From: Mastigamoeba balamuthi | Lineage: Eukaryota; Evosea; Mastigamoebida; Mastigamoebidae | Reading direction: 5' to 3' | DNA: 64,000 nt | Assembly: GCA_902651635.1 (NCBI GenBank) | Contig: CACRSC010000018.1 | Span: forward strand, 622,970-686,969 | Part shown: in pieces, positions 1 to 9,627 of the stretch | How positions within the stretch are numbered: position 1 is the first letter of the stretch | Layout of the letters: every line of letters begins with the position of its first letter | Notes under the pieces: model-generated | Database searches by the model: none | What the model was told of the DNA's origin: nothing | The model's input: the letters and a program-made list of their open reading frames with translations, nothing else | Program-made: the position numbers and the translations under genes

Positions 1-2
1 GG

Positions 3-1308
3 GTGGGCAAAAAGGACTTGCCCATCCCTGAACTGTCAGAGGCAGAGATGCAGCGCCTCGTGGAGGAGTTGGGCAGGGTGCGCCCTGCCCTCCTCTTGCC
101 CTCCCTGCCCTCCTTCCTGCTCTTTCTCATTTTATCCGGTTTTTCCCAGTTTTTCACAGTTTTCCCCTGCCCCCTCCGTTTTTCACAGGTTTGGGTGCCC
201 CTCGAATCAGGGGGTGCTGTCACCAGCAGCACCACCAATGGATGTTGGTGGCGGCATGGTTGCCACCATCGTGGACGCCATTCACACTGCCATCCACTCA
301 GGATTCAGTCAAATGATGGTGCGTTTTCCCCCTCTCCTGCCCCCCCTGTTTTTCTTGCAAAAATTAACGGAAAACGTCACAGGAGCGGCTTGTGGAGCAG
401 CTGGGGCTCCAATGCTGCCAGCAGCACACCAACGACAAGTATAGGAGGTGGGCGCACAAGAAGGACAAGCAGGAGTGGGCGGCAAGGCAGCACAGCAGCC
501 ACCATCACCGCCACAGCTGCAGCCCAAGCAGCAGCCCAGCCAGTAGCAGTGTGAGAAGCTCTTCCTCTGAGGAGGAGCTCTCCTCGAGCACCTCCTCAGA
601 GAAGGAGGCCCAGGTACAGTGCAAGAGCCTGGGCCAAAAGGTGTGTTTTCCTCCCACCTCCCATTACATTCTTCCCACCCTGTAGTCAAGTGGTAACAAA
701 TTTATCTGTAAAGGGGGGTTTTTCTTCCCCGAATTGTGTACCTTTTGCACACCATGCGCACCATGCGCATCATGTGCAAATAATCAATTTCGAACACTTT
801 TGTAGCAGCCAGTGGTGACTGAGGCTTTGAAGAAAGCCAAGGCCAAGCCGGCTAAAAGGCTCAGGGAGAAGGTCTCTCCTGTTCGTGCCCTGGGGCTAAT
901 CCACAACCCTGTGCAGCATGAACGTGCTGCTGCCAGGGTTGCTGCCAGGGAAGGAGAAGCAGCAGCTAAGATGGCTGCTGCTGTTGAGGTATGTTCCTTC
1001 CCCTCCTTCTCCCTCTTGCCCCTTTCACTGCCCTCCCCTTGTGATTATACTAACTGAATTTTTGCAGGAAGGGGCCTCTGAGGCCCCTGAGGCCCCTTAG
1101 GCCTGAGGCCCCTGAGGCCCCTGAGGCCCCTGAGCAGGAGGAGTACCAGGAGAAGCAGCAGGACGACCAGGAGGACATCAACTGGGACGACATGACCACG
1201 CTGGCCAGCATGGGGCCCACGGATGTGCAGCACCTCTCACCACAGCAGAAGAGGTGCTGCACTGTGCTGCTAAAGCAGCACAGTGTGGCAGAAGCAGAAA
1301 AGAAATAA
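3..1308 (+). CDS. Unrecognised spliced gene, 5' end outside window, frame interrupted near its end
   Basis: I read five exons in phase 0: 3-77, 211-318, 383-613, 806-988 and 1068 onward. Introns are pyrimidine-rich and end in YAG; the last has a perfect TACTAAC branch point at 1049-1055. The protein would be polar: an acidic start, a Lys/Arg-rich stretch (YRRWAHKKDKQEW), a His/Ser-rich run, acidic Ser clusters, an Ala/Lys-rich helix, and an E-A-P repeat. The frame closes at 1098-1100 inside the E-A-P repeat, while another frame stays open to a TAA at 1306-1308 with a plausible acidic tail, so the copy is probably decayed or the repeat is unstable. No known domain was recognised. The low GC and longer introns differ from genes beyond 9 kb. 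Confidence 0.35.
1069..1134 (+). repeat. Tandem 9-bp repeat GAGGCCCCT encoding Glu-Ala-Pro
   Basis: About six units of GAGGCCCCT stand head to tail, with one irregular shorter unit in the middle. The array lies in the last exon of the unrecognised gene. The irregular unit changes the reading frame, so copy-number or unit-length change here would switch which C-terminus is made. Confidence 0.7.
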
Positions 1309-1770
1309 AAAAAGAACTGTTTTATATTATTTTGGTCCTCATTATGAGCAGTAGTTTTTGTAAAATGCAACCGCATTTAGCGATTGTAGTGATTGAATCA
1401 CATTTAGCGATTCAATCGATTAAATCGATTGAATATCAATTGAAGTGCTACATGCATGCTATGCACATGTAGCATCTGTTGCACATCTAGCGCATTAATT
1501 AAATCAATTTATTTTGTGTTTTTTGATTGATGCACATGATGCACATCAATTGTTTATTGCGATGCATGCACTACATGTGCATGTATCACTATAAACGAGT
1601 GATGCGCACCACAATCATGTGTGTCATGCGAATCATATGCATAGGAAAAATAGTGCTAAATTAGCACTAAATTAGTGCTAATTCTAGCACTGAAAATAAG
1701 TGCTACATGCGCTATTTTAGTGCTTCAGCACATAAAACGCAGCAATGACCAAATGTTTATTTATATACAG
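1309..1770. other. AT-rich spacer with short palindromic and repeated words
   Basis: No gene is seen. The stretch is AT-rich and full of repeated words such as ATTTAGCGATT, ATCGATT, ATGCACATG and TGCTAAATTAGCA, several of them self-complementary. It ends at a pyrimidine-poor acceptor (TATACAG, 1764-1770) before the next open frame. Confidence 0.5.
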
Positions 1771-1784
1771 GAATCACGGAGACA

Positions 1785-2222
1785 ATGAACAGGATCGAGA
1801 AGGAGTTTGGAGAACAGCATCAGAGCCGAATCACAGTGATGATTATCAGTGGGCATGGCAATATCAAGGAGTCCTCCCTCCAGTACAGCACTCCAGCAGG
1901 CAGTGTGCACACAGTCCCATTCAGGAGGATTGCAGAGGTATTCCTTCCCGTTGTCTCCAAGGGCTTGCTTCTGTCTTCCTGCGGATTGATGAAGGACCCC
2001 AAGATGTACGACGGGGTTTACACAGGAAATGTGTGGCTGGCTGGGCACACCAATGTTAAGGTCAGGAGGTCAGCGGCAGATGGCACGATGTACGAGTACT
2101 CGTACAGTGTCACTGGAGGAGATCAGCCTCATCAGTGCCACGATAGGCACAACAAGTCCAGCATTCCCCCCTGGAAGAGTCAGCAGGCGGTGCCTTCCCC
2201 CTGGAATTGCCTCTGTCGTTGA
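1785..2222 (+). CDS. Possible clan CD (caspase/legumain-like) peptidase fragment
   Basis: A 145-residue open frame. Residues near 20-65 contain a hydrophobic strand followed by SGHG and, 42 residues after the His, a second strand ending LLLSSCG. This His-Gly then Cys layout, each after a hydrophobic strand, is that of clan CD cysteine peptidases and CHAT-like domains, in which His and Cys form the dyad. The rest of the frame is not recognisable and may run into an intron near 2060. The fragment is short for the family, the flanks are decayed, and the match rests on two motifs only. Confidence 0.3.
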   Translation: MNRIEKEFGEQHQSRITVMIISGHGNIKESSLQYSTPAGSVHTVPFRRIAEVFLPVVSKGLLLSSCGLMKDPKMYDGVYTGNVWLAGHTNVKVRRSAADGTMYEYSYSVTGGDQPHQCHDRHNKSSIPPWKSQQAVPSPWNCLCR

Positions 2223-2318
2223 AGAGCATCTCCAGCTGCGCACTTTCACCTCCTCTTCCTCTGCAAAGAACAGGAAATAGGAAGCCAGTTTACAAACATT
2301 TCCCCCTTTCTTTGTTCT

Positions 2319-3470
2319 TCATTTCTGAACGTGGCGATTGGGAATGATATAGAAAGCCCCACTCTGCAGTTTGGCACAGCTACCAGACTCAAAGGGAACA
2401 GTCTTCCAAGCAACTCGATGAATGCTGGAGAACCTCCACACAACTTGGGTTGAGCTCCTGTACATCATGGGAAACTGTTCTCCCAGACGAGTCCTTGCAG
2501 GCACCTTGAGCACCAGAACACTGACTGTCCCATTCTGTCTGACTTCCGAGCCATGAACAGACTTTATCTCCCCGAATTCGAAGACATCCTTCATCAGTGG
2601 CTCGTGATTCTCTGACCATTTCCTGTCTTCATACTGATGGGCAGGAATTCCCATCAAAAGGGTCAAAATCGTAACAATTGATGAATAGCACATGCCCTTA
2701 ATATCAGAAGCTCTTGTATGCATTTGAAGCACGATTTCACAGAAATTTTTCAAATCAAGTGTTTAGTGACAAAGGCGATATGTGCCGGGCTATGTGCCGG
2801 CGGCACAGCTCGGCCATTGACTATGCTGGTGGCACAGTGTATGTGCCGGTGTGTATGCCGGCCTATGAGTCGGCATGAAGAGTTTCTGTTGTTTTGTGGT
2901 CAATGGTAATCAATAAGACATTCAAAGCAGACGCAGTGGCTCTCAATTGTAATAACCAACTGGTTTCAATTGCTTTAGTCACACTCAGGGTCAGATTCAT
3001 CGGAGGAGAGGGCATCATCGTCATCACTGCACTCAGCACAATACATGAGGCAGTCCTTTGGATCAGCCATAACGTCGTTCAGGCCATCGAATGATGCATC
3101 TGGGTTGATGAATCCCTCTTCAAACATCTCAAGGTCCATCTGCAGAGGACTGGTCGGGAGTAGCTCATCGGAGTTGGAGAGCCAGGAGTCCAGGTTCGCA
3201 TTGCTCCAAACAGGAGACACTCTTTCTGCATGAGGAGTCACGTGCATGATGTGCTCTCCAAGGCGTTTGACCTCCTCAGTAGTTCCCTTGATGGTGCTGA
3301 GCCTGTAGCGCAGCCCCTAAGCATCAGCATCACAATTGAAGGGCGAATCTGGATGAACACAGTGCTCCAACCAGTTGTTGTTGTCCTTGGCAACTGAGAT
3401 GAGCCTGGAATGCTGCTGGATTGATGGCAGGGAAGCCTTGCAGTGCGCCTTGATGCTTCTTACCATCTGT
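2319..3470 (-). pseudogene. Decayed unrecognised gene(s) on the minus strand
   Basis: Open frames at 3247-2975 and 2753-2319 plus a short open stretch upstream (about 3470-3320) read as protein-like sequence: an acidic C-terminus (CAECSDDDDALSSDESDPE) closes the first, and a 144-residue frame follows. A TAG interrupts the upstream stretch at about 3320. No domain was recognised, and the intergenic piece 2754-2974 carries palindromic words. It may be one broken gene or two. Confidence 0.25.
2779..2876. repeat. Cluster of short GC-core palindromes (TATGTGCCGGCGGCACA type)
   Basis: Within 100 bp the words ATGTGCCGG, GCCGGCGGCACA, ATGCTGGTGGCACA, TATGTGCCGG and TATGCCGGCCTATGAGTCGGCAT recur. Their core is an imperfect palindrome, TATG(T)GCC...GGC(A)CATA. 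The same core recurs at 3527-3543, at 7439-7456 and in a dense cluster at 7790-7935, all inside the AT-rich accessory region and not seen in the host part. Confidence 0.55.
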
Positions 3471-3479
3471 GAGAGTACA

Positions 3480-4936
3480 GTGTGTTGCAATGAGTGAATT
3501 AGATGAAGTTATGTTGTTTTTCTGGCACTTATGCCGGCGGCATATGTCTTTGCAGTCAAACGTACCATTTTACCAGTTTCATTAAAAAACTAAGTATGAA
3601 AACAAAGTCAGAAAAAAAAAGCTTTTTGAAACTGGAAAAATCAAGAAAGACAGAAAAAACGACTTTCAAAGAGCACAAAAGTGAGCTAAGATGAACAATT
3701 TTGTTTATTTCACACTTTTGGGAGAATTGCTATGTTTCCAGTGATTTGTGTTTACGGTGGAATGTATGAGACTGAATTCAGAACATTATTAAACAGTATC
3801 ATGATGTATGATACCTCTAGTATACACCAGTGTGAGTGCTGAAAGTGTATGAGTGCATGCAAGCCAAATGTGTGCACCTCAAGAGAATGAAATGCTGAAG
3901 TGTAGTTTTGTTGAAATGTGTTTGGTACTGTGAAAATAGAGGGGTTCTGTTATGTTGTCTGGTTGACAAAGATAACAAGAGGCAAGAATCTGTAGTGTGT
4001 TGTGTTGATGTCCAGTGTGCAGGGACACTGTGCATCTGCTACATCAGCAGCTGGATTTATGTCAATAGGTGTGTTGCAATGATTGCTATGTCCATTCTAT
4101 ATGTACAACTTTATAGCCTGAAGGGGATCAGCTACATCTGAATTTGCAGACAAGAATGATCTTGAAGATACAACTGGCCCGTGAATGGGACATGTGCCTG
4201 AAATGACACAATGAAACTGTACATCAGACCTGAAGGCAGAGAACCAAATGCCTGGTGACTGCATAGGCATTGGCCTATAGCCAGAGGGCCCATAGTAGAG
4301 CTTATCAAAAGAGGACTGAGTGAACCTCTCTTGAAGAATCTGCAGCAACACAGCCATACTATGGCATATAGGTGGAGCCAAAAGCAACTGTAGCCCAGCA
4401 GAGTTCTAGCAGAGGCCTGAAAAGAAACCTACAACAACACTGCTCAGATAGCAGCAGATTTTGTGGTTATAGGGCAGATTAGCTCTTCTGAATGAGGCAG
4501 GCAACTGAACTTGAGCAAGAGAAGGCCTAGCCACGGAAAAAGATGACATAGAAGAGGTGAGCTTGGAGGAAGAAGAGATTATTACAGAGCGACCACCAAA
4601 GCCTCTGCTTTTCTTGTTTCTGAATGTAATGGTGTTTGCTGATACAGGAACAGCAGTCATAACTTACTTATTTTTTCTCTTGAACATTCTGATGTTTAAT
4701 TGCTGAAGTCAAATCCTGCTGATCCAGACCAGTGAGTAGTATTATGAAGTGGCACACATTTACTGTGAAGTATCAACCTGCACTGGGTGCACAGGTAGTT
4801 GCTTGATGATCAATGCATAGGAGATAGCCCGGACGTGGTGGAAGAGTCAGGCACATGGACTGTGTTCTGTGAAGCAGTACCTGAGAGTGATTAGAAGAAT
4901 CAATGATAAGCAGTTTACCTGCCCTTGGGATTCTTC
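3480..4936. other. AT-rich stretch without a supportable gene
   Basis: Only short open frames occur, none with recognisable motifs. The minus-strand frames at 4660-4406 and 4387-4097 lie downstream of the piggyBac-like fragment and could be its decayed C-terminal part, but I see none of the family's later motifs in them. A palindrome TATGCCGGCGGCATA sits at 3529-3543. Confidence 0.4.
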
Positions 4937-5457
4937 ATCTATACCTCCAGGTTGTTTCCATTGGGATGTGGTTTTCCTCTGCCACTTAAAGAGTACAGTG
5001 CACATCTGTTTTTGTGACTACATATTGTATCATCAATGGTATTGTGGTGTCCAGGAATCCAGAACAACTTAGCAGCAGTGTTGAACATCAGAAGCAGGGG
5101 TCTTAAAAGAAAATCCTTCCTATCATGACTTGCAGATCTGGTTGGAGCAAAGTGAAGATTATTTTTAATATCTACAAAAAGATGTCATGACATACTACAC
5201 TTAATACACTCTACACATCTGTCTTTACTCCACAGCTTCCGGATAGATAGAATAAAATGTCTGCTGTATAAAACAATAGCTATAAAGCCCAGTAGCTCCT
5301 GCCAGTCAATTGGTACCCATCCCTTGGATTGACTAATCATTGGAGGATTTTGTGATGAAAAGAGCTTCTCCAGAACTCTCTGATTGGTAAACTCACAGAT
5401 TAGAGTAAGAAAGCTCTCAGTGATAAAGAGCATTAAAATAGCAGGAGTGAAGAGCAT
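4937..5457 (-). mobile_element. piggyBac-like transposase fossil (DDE_Tnp_1_7 family), N-terminal part
   Basis: Reading leftward from 5457, the first 80 residues match the start of the piggyBac transposase domain: a helix like LFITESFLTLICEFTNQRV, then W-x-PIDWQELLGFIAIVLYS and SIRKLWSKD, which correspond to the family's 'TNRYA ... vt..Em.aFiGl.l.mG ... s.rdyWs.d' pattern. After a stop at about 5185 further family-like words appear in other frames, including a P-G-x(6)-IDD stretch at about 5020-5055 (the first catalytic Asp block, normally IDE) and a GRGKPHPNG block. The copy is interrupted several times, so it is a dead plain DNA transposon. Terminal repeats and TTAA target duplications were not located. 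Confidence 0.65.
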
Positions 5458-5685
5458 GTAGCTGGAATGTCAACTGGATATTCCTGAACTCCATTCTGAA
5501 CATTTGCAGTAGCAGTTTCTCTAAACTTTGTTGTACTCAGACCATTCATTTTCCTGTTTATAGCAGTACAAGTGAGAAGATTAAGATTACTAGAAATAAT
5601 AAATGATTAACCAATCTTTAGTTGTGAAAGTGATACAATAAAAACTGATAATAACTACAAATGAAAAGAATCATAATCACAACAA

Positions 5686-5806
5686 TTCAAAAATCTCGTG
5701 ATAGCAATATTTCAAAAGTCTCGCAATAGCAACATTTCAAAAGTCTCGTGATAGCAATAGTTTAAAAGTCTTACGATCATGACATTTCAAAAATCATGAT
5801 TACAAG
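5686..5806 (+). repeat. 25-bp tandem repeat, five diverged units
   Basis: The word TTCAAAAGTCTCGTGATAGC starts at 5686, 5711, 5736, 5761 and 5786, an exact 25-bp period, with the last two units more diverged. The array lies in an AT-rich stretch to the right of the piggyBac-like fossil. No coding potential. Confidence 0.75.
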
Positions 5807-5889
5807 ACTTAAAATCTTAAATGAAAAACAATCAATTGTTTTCTATTTTAAATGAAAACTATAAATAGAATACCTTAGGTGAACTGCTA

Positions 5890-7105
5890 GTGCTGCTCTG
5901 GCACCTGCCTCTTTTTTGGATTGGAAACATGGCTGTCTTAGAAAACCGTCCTCGATTCATTCCAACTGTGAATGCAATGACTGCCACCATCAGCCACACA
6001 GCCATCTACTCTGTTGATGGACCTCAAACAGGAAAAGTAAACACTCAATATTCACATGAACTTCTGACATTTTGTACAGGAAAATTGCCCCAAGAAGCAA
6101 TGCAGAGGTCGCAGGCAGACTGGCTAAAAAGCAGGGTGGAAGGAACTGATGAGCAAAGCCAATGCTAAGAAAAGAGCCTACATTATCAAGGACATGACCA
6201 CTGCTCGGAATGTACTGAGCCATCCTGCAAGGAACGAGCTCAAAAGCTGTGTATGAAGAGGCTCCTCTTACAGCTCGAACGCTTGGCCTCTCTGTACAAT
6301 ACAACTCAATAATTATATTTAACCAGAAACACAGGATTTCTGCAGACTGGTACCAGAGAACCAGATCAGGGCTCTGTATGCCATTACAGGGGACCCTGGC
6401 TGCAGTGAGAAGCCAATCTGCAGTCGAGAGGCTCTAAAGGACTGGATTCATCATCTAAAAAAGTCCAAGAGGCTAAGCCATGACAAAGACTCAGATTTTG
6501 AGACCAAGGAAATAGACATACGACCCTGCTTGGGATGCAAAGCTCTAATAAGAGGAAGAGTCAGAGTCAGAGTCAGAGGAATGGCCCAGCAAGAAGCACA
6601 AAAGCCATCTCCAGGAGAAGGCTATCAAGTCTGGTAAGATCCCAGTCCCCAGAGCCCATGCAGCACCAGCACCACCAGAGGACATGCCCTGGGTGAGCCA
6701 GGGACAGCAGAGTCAGCAATTGAGATTCCCAGTAACAGCTCAGAGGGAATGCAGGATGCTGAGGAGGTCATAGAGCACGAGCCGCTCTCCCCCTCTGCAG
6801 AAGCCAGTCAGTCCAAGAGAAAGGCTGTAGTTTCATCTTCCTCAAAGCCTGTGATAAGGGAGATCAGCATGTTCTTCCTCTCACAGCTCGAGCCTCTTCT
6901 GGGAAAGGTCACTTCCCATCCAGCACTGTACAGGGCAGCCCACTGGACTCAGGGGTCAGCAACGCTTCCTGTTCTGGGGCAGCTGTACGAGGCCAAAATC
7001 TGCCTAACAGACAGGGTGACCACTGTCTCAATGTGCTTCTGCAATGAGGCTAATACGATATTTATACATGATTTCTGTACTAACATTTATCAGGTCTTCT
7101 TATGA
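5890..7105 (+). pseudogene. Protein-like fragments, probably decayed spliced gene
   Basis: Open pieces at 5890-6168, about 6330-6620 and 6749-7105 read as plausible protein (for example ALYAITGDPGCSEKP then Lys-rich HHLKKSKRLSHDKDSDFE, and a Ser-rich stretch followed by EISMFFLSQLEPLLGK). They are in different frames with stops between them, and I could not build a convincing splice model. No domain is recognised. Confidence 0.2.
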
Positions 7106-7404
7106 GGAAACGTGGCCTCCTCCAGCCCTGTGGGTTCCACGGCAGTCTGCAGCTTGTGTTTTGCAGCATGCACCTGAGCTGGATTCCGTCTATTGATGCC
7201 CTTGTACACCTCCAGCTGAGTGCTGAGCCACCTGTTCTGTTGCCTGAGGTTCCTGACCTGGGCCTCAAGTGCCCGAACATGACACAGGTCTGGGTCAACT
7301 GGGTCGCCATCTGGGATGTTGGCTGGGCCCAGTTGAGCCTTGTGCACATGCGTACTGCACTTGTACTTGCCACGAATAGGCCAGGTGCCATCTTTGGCTT
7401 CCAT
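7090..7404 (-). CDS. Small open frame with a coiled-coil segment, unknown
   Basis: A 104-residue frame opening with ATG. Residues about 42-65 (VRALEAQVRNLRQQNRWLS) form a clear leucine-heptad segment, as in bZIP-like or other short coiled coils, but no basic region precedes it. It ends within a decayed region, close to the plus-strand fragments, and could be part of a larger broken gene. Confidence 0.25.
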   Translation of the reverse strand: MEAKDGTWPIRGKYKCSTHVHKAQLGPANIPDGDPVDPDLCHVRALEAQVRNLRQQNRWLSTQLEVYKGINRRNPAQVHAAKHKLQTAVEPTGLEEATFPHKKT

Positions 7405-7789
7405 CCCTGCTATGCCTGCCAGCTGTGCTGCCAGCAGATATTATGTGCCACCGGCAGATGACATCATTTTCAAAAATTGTTTGGGTTGTCCTACAAGCTC
7501 CTACAAGCTGATGTTAACCACGCTGTCTGTGCCAAGCACCCCCAAGAAGGGGAAGCCCGAGGTATGTTACCACATTCACTTCACTTCCACTCGTTCTCCT
7601 TCTTAAGCATCCCCAGCCCACCGAGTTTGAAGTTGAATATGCCTATACCAACAGTATATGTGCTGTGTTGCACAGCGTGAGCACAAGAGGCTGGGTGTGC
7701 CTTCATCCCCCCTATCAAGCCCCTGCACTGCAGGCCTCAATGGCATGCTGTTCTGGTGAGTTCTTCCCTCTTCAAACTCACAATCATCT

Positions 7790-7935
7790 GCCAGTGCACA
7801 CTATGTGCCAGCGGTTTAATTCTGTACCAGCAACAGTGCTGGCGGTACATAGTATATGCCACTGGCACATACTTATGCCGGCCATTATGCTGCTGGCATA
7901 TAATTATATGCCAATGGCACAATCACTGGCACTGC
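7790..7935. repeat. Dense cluster of TATGCC...GGCATA palindromes
   Basis: Successive imperfect palindromes are packed here, including GTACCAGCA...TGCTGGCGGTAC, TATGCCACTGGCACATA, TATGCCGGCC...GCTGGCATA and TATGCCAATGGCACA. The cores match those at 2779-2876 and 3527-3543. The cluster lies just upstream of the acidic open frame at 7981. Confidence 0.6.
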
Positions 7936-7980
7936 ATCCCTTTACAGCCTGACATTCTTTCTGTTATACAAGTGGTTTCC

Positions 7981-8616
7981 ATGACCACTCCTGCAGCCCT
8001 GGTTGAACACAAGGCCATGACAGCAGCAGCAGCACCAGCTACTGAGCCCAAGCTGTCTCCCGAGCCCCAGCAGCAGCAGGATATTGAGCCAGAGAAGGTG
8101 AACGAGCAGCTGATGGAGCAGGATAAGGAGACTGAGCAGCAGGATGATGACACCGAGCAGCAGGACGATGCAGAGGCTGAGCAGCAGGACAAGCAGCAGG
8201 ACGAGCAGGAGGAGAACGTGGGGGATGAGCAACAGGACCAGGAGGGGGACGAGGATGACAGCGACAGTGGGGGGGCCCCTAGTGCTGAGCCCACCAGCAT
8301 GCAGGCCCGGAACGTGGGATGGCCTGCTTCCTCTAATGCCAGGGAGCTGCAGCCATGGCAGAAGCCCCGGCCCTGGCCCACTTCCTCAGCTTCCTGTGAC
8401 TGGGGGGAATTCCAGGGTGCTGGGGTGCGTACAAGGCAGCAGGTTGCTGCCATGGACCCCCATGTGGCAGGTCACCCAGAGGAGTGCTCTGAGCACGAAT
8501 TGGCTGACCTCATGGCCCTGTACCCTCAACCACGCCCTGGAGACATCGCCACGGATAGCAGCAGCATGATTCCCAAGGAAGCCAGTGCCAGAGCAGTATG
8601 GGGATGGGGACATTGA
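7981..8616 (+). CDS. Acidic Gln/Glu/Asp-rich protein or exon, unknown
   Basis: An open frame from the ATG at 7981 (MTTPAALVEH) encodes 211 residues: an Ala-rich start, about 90 residues of Gln-Gln-Asp/Glu repeats, then a Trp- and Pro-containing tail. An acidic start of this kind is common before piggyBac-type transposase domains, and a piggyBac-like fragment follows at 8665, so it may be the N-terminal exon of that element. At the end the frame overlaps another open frame (8585-8830), which suggests a splice or a break near 8590. Confidence 0.3.
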   Translation: MTTPAALVEHKAMTAAAAPATEPKLSPEPQQQQDIEPEKVNEQLMEQDKETEQQDDDTEQQDDAEAEQQDKQQDEQEENVGDEQQDQEGDEDDSDSGGAPSAEPTSMQARNVGWPASSNARELQPWQKPRPWPTSSASCDWGEFQGAGVRTRQQVAAMDPHVAGHPEECSEHELADLMALYPQPRPGDIATDSSSMIPKEASARAVWGWGH

Positions 8617-8640
8617 CGTAAATTTCTCAGTGCGGACCAC

Positions 8641-9040
8641 AAATGTGCACTGTGGCCAATATGCTTGCCTTCTGGGCATTCAAGGTATTCATTCAAGCAC
8701 GGTTTGTTTGCAATCCTCGTGGATCAGGTGCTGGACAGATGGGGCAGGCCTTCACTCAGACAAAGGAAATTTTTGGCCAAAATACCCTCAATCAACCAGC
8801 ATGTACACACACGTTCAATTCTGTCACTTATAACATCACAGGCTCTCACTGTGGATACTGTTGTGGGAGCTTCAGTGGCTCAAACTCTCTTTATCCCACA
8901 AGAGGAACGACCTATCTTCTGTGCTGATAGCTATTACTATTCTGCTGCTGTTGGAACTCTGTTGGAGTGGAAAGTCCCGTTCCACTGTTCTGCACGCAAA
9001 GACTGTCTCCCTTCTCATGTATTTCTTGTAGCTCAATTCC
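8641..9040 (+). mobile_element. Probable second piggyBac-like transposase fossil (catalytic core part)
   Basis: The frame at 8665-9040 contains FKHGLFAILVDQV, then a hydrophobic stretch and RPIFCADSYYYSAAVGTLL followed by VPFHCSARKDCLP. This fits the family pattern K-x-G-x(3)-vLvD ... vf.DnyYts..l...L ... GTvR.nR.g.P around the second catalytic Asp. The frame is closed by a stop soon after and other frames overlap, so the copy is incomplete. Plain DNA transposon; ends not located. It is weaker evidence than the copy at 4937-5457. Confidence 0.45.
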
Positions 9041-9046
9041 TGCCCA

Positions 9047-9383
9047 TCATACCACCCTGTTGTAGCTGAACCTGAGAAGTGCCTCCGGGTGGGCCTTGTT
9101 GAGAGCTGGGACCCTGATTCGGCTGTGCCTTTTGAGGCACTCTGCATGACCATGCCCCGCACAGATGAGATTGACCAGGTAGAGCTCGACAACATGCCTT
9201 AGCTTCCTTGCTGCCTCCTCAGTCACACAGTTGCTGGGCCTGTTTCTCAGGCCCCTCTGATCGAGGAGCAGCTTGACGTGCCTCTCAAGAGCCCCAACCA
9301 CGGCTCCAGCCCGCGCCTGTGTGCGATACCCCACGAGCCTCGATGGCAGCAGCAATCGAGTCGAGCAGGTCTTCTATCTCCAT
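9047..9383 (-). CDS. Small histone-fold protein (CENP-W/archaeal-histone-like pattern)
   Basis: Two exons: 9383-9330 (MEIEDLLDSIAAAIEARG) and 9283-9047, joined in phase 0 across a 46-bp intron, the usual intron size here; the acceptor reads TTGAG, which is weaker than usual. The 96-residue product has the layout of one histone fold: helix 1 (RHVKLLLDQRG), a loop, a long helix 2 beginning VTEEAARKLRHVVELYL and ending near HAECLKR, the strand-like SRIRVPAL, and helix 3 (NKAHPEALLRF). Such single-fold proteins include CENP-S/T/W/X, TAFs and archaeal histones; which one this is cannot be told by eye. It diverges from the peptidase-like gene at 9628, sharing a 244-bp spacer. A plus-strand open exon overlaps it at 9044-9200 and I treat that as a shadow. 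Confidence 0.5.
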
Positions 9384-9627
9384 GGATGTTTGTGACACGG
9401 TGACAGAAAAAAGGGCGTCTGGGTTTGTGTGGACTCGAAAAAATGTGGGTTGCTTCTCAAACACAAGATGAAACGAATTCTGCACGACAACAACAGTGGG
9501 CAGCTCGCCGCAAAGAGGCCTCCGGGCTTGTCCGCGTGGAGATTCGCGTGACGTCAGTTAGGATATTCGCGCCCCTAACTTTTACACTTCTTCGCAAGCG
9601 CAAGAGAGAGACCAAGGCCTGGCAACA
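9384..9627. promoter_or_regulatory. Shared spacer between divergent genes
   Basis: The 244 bp between the start codons of the histone-fold gene (minus) and the peptidase-like gene (plus). It holds TGACGTCA-like (GTGACGTCAG, 9550-9559) and ATATTCGCGC words and the A-rich run ACAATGG at the plus start. No TATA box is evident. Function as a bidirectional promoter is inferred from position only. Confidence 0.35.

Noticed and set aside
5686-5806. CRISPR-like array
   Set aside because: The period is fully repeat, without unique spacers, and the organism is eukaryotic.
9044-9200. Plus-strand exon-like frame ending PRTDEIDQVELDNMP
   Set aside because: It overlaps the histone-fold frame on the other strand, has no clear link to the transposase-like piece before it, and shows no family match. 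The minus-strand reading has a start codon, an intron of normal size and a fold pattern.
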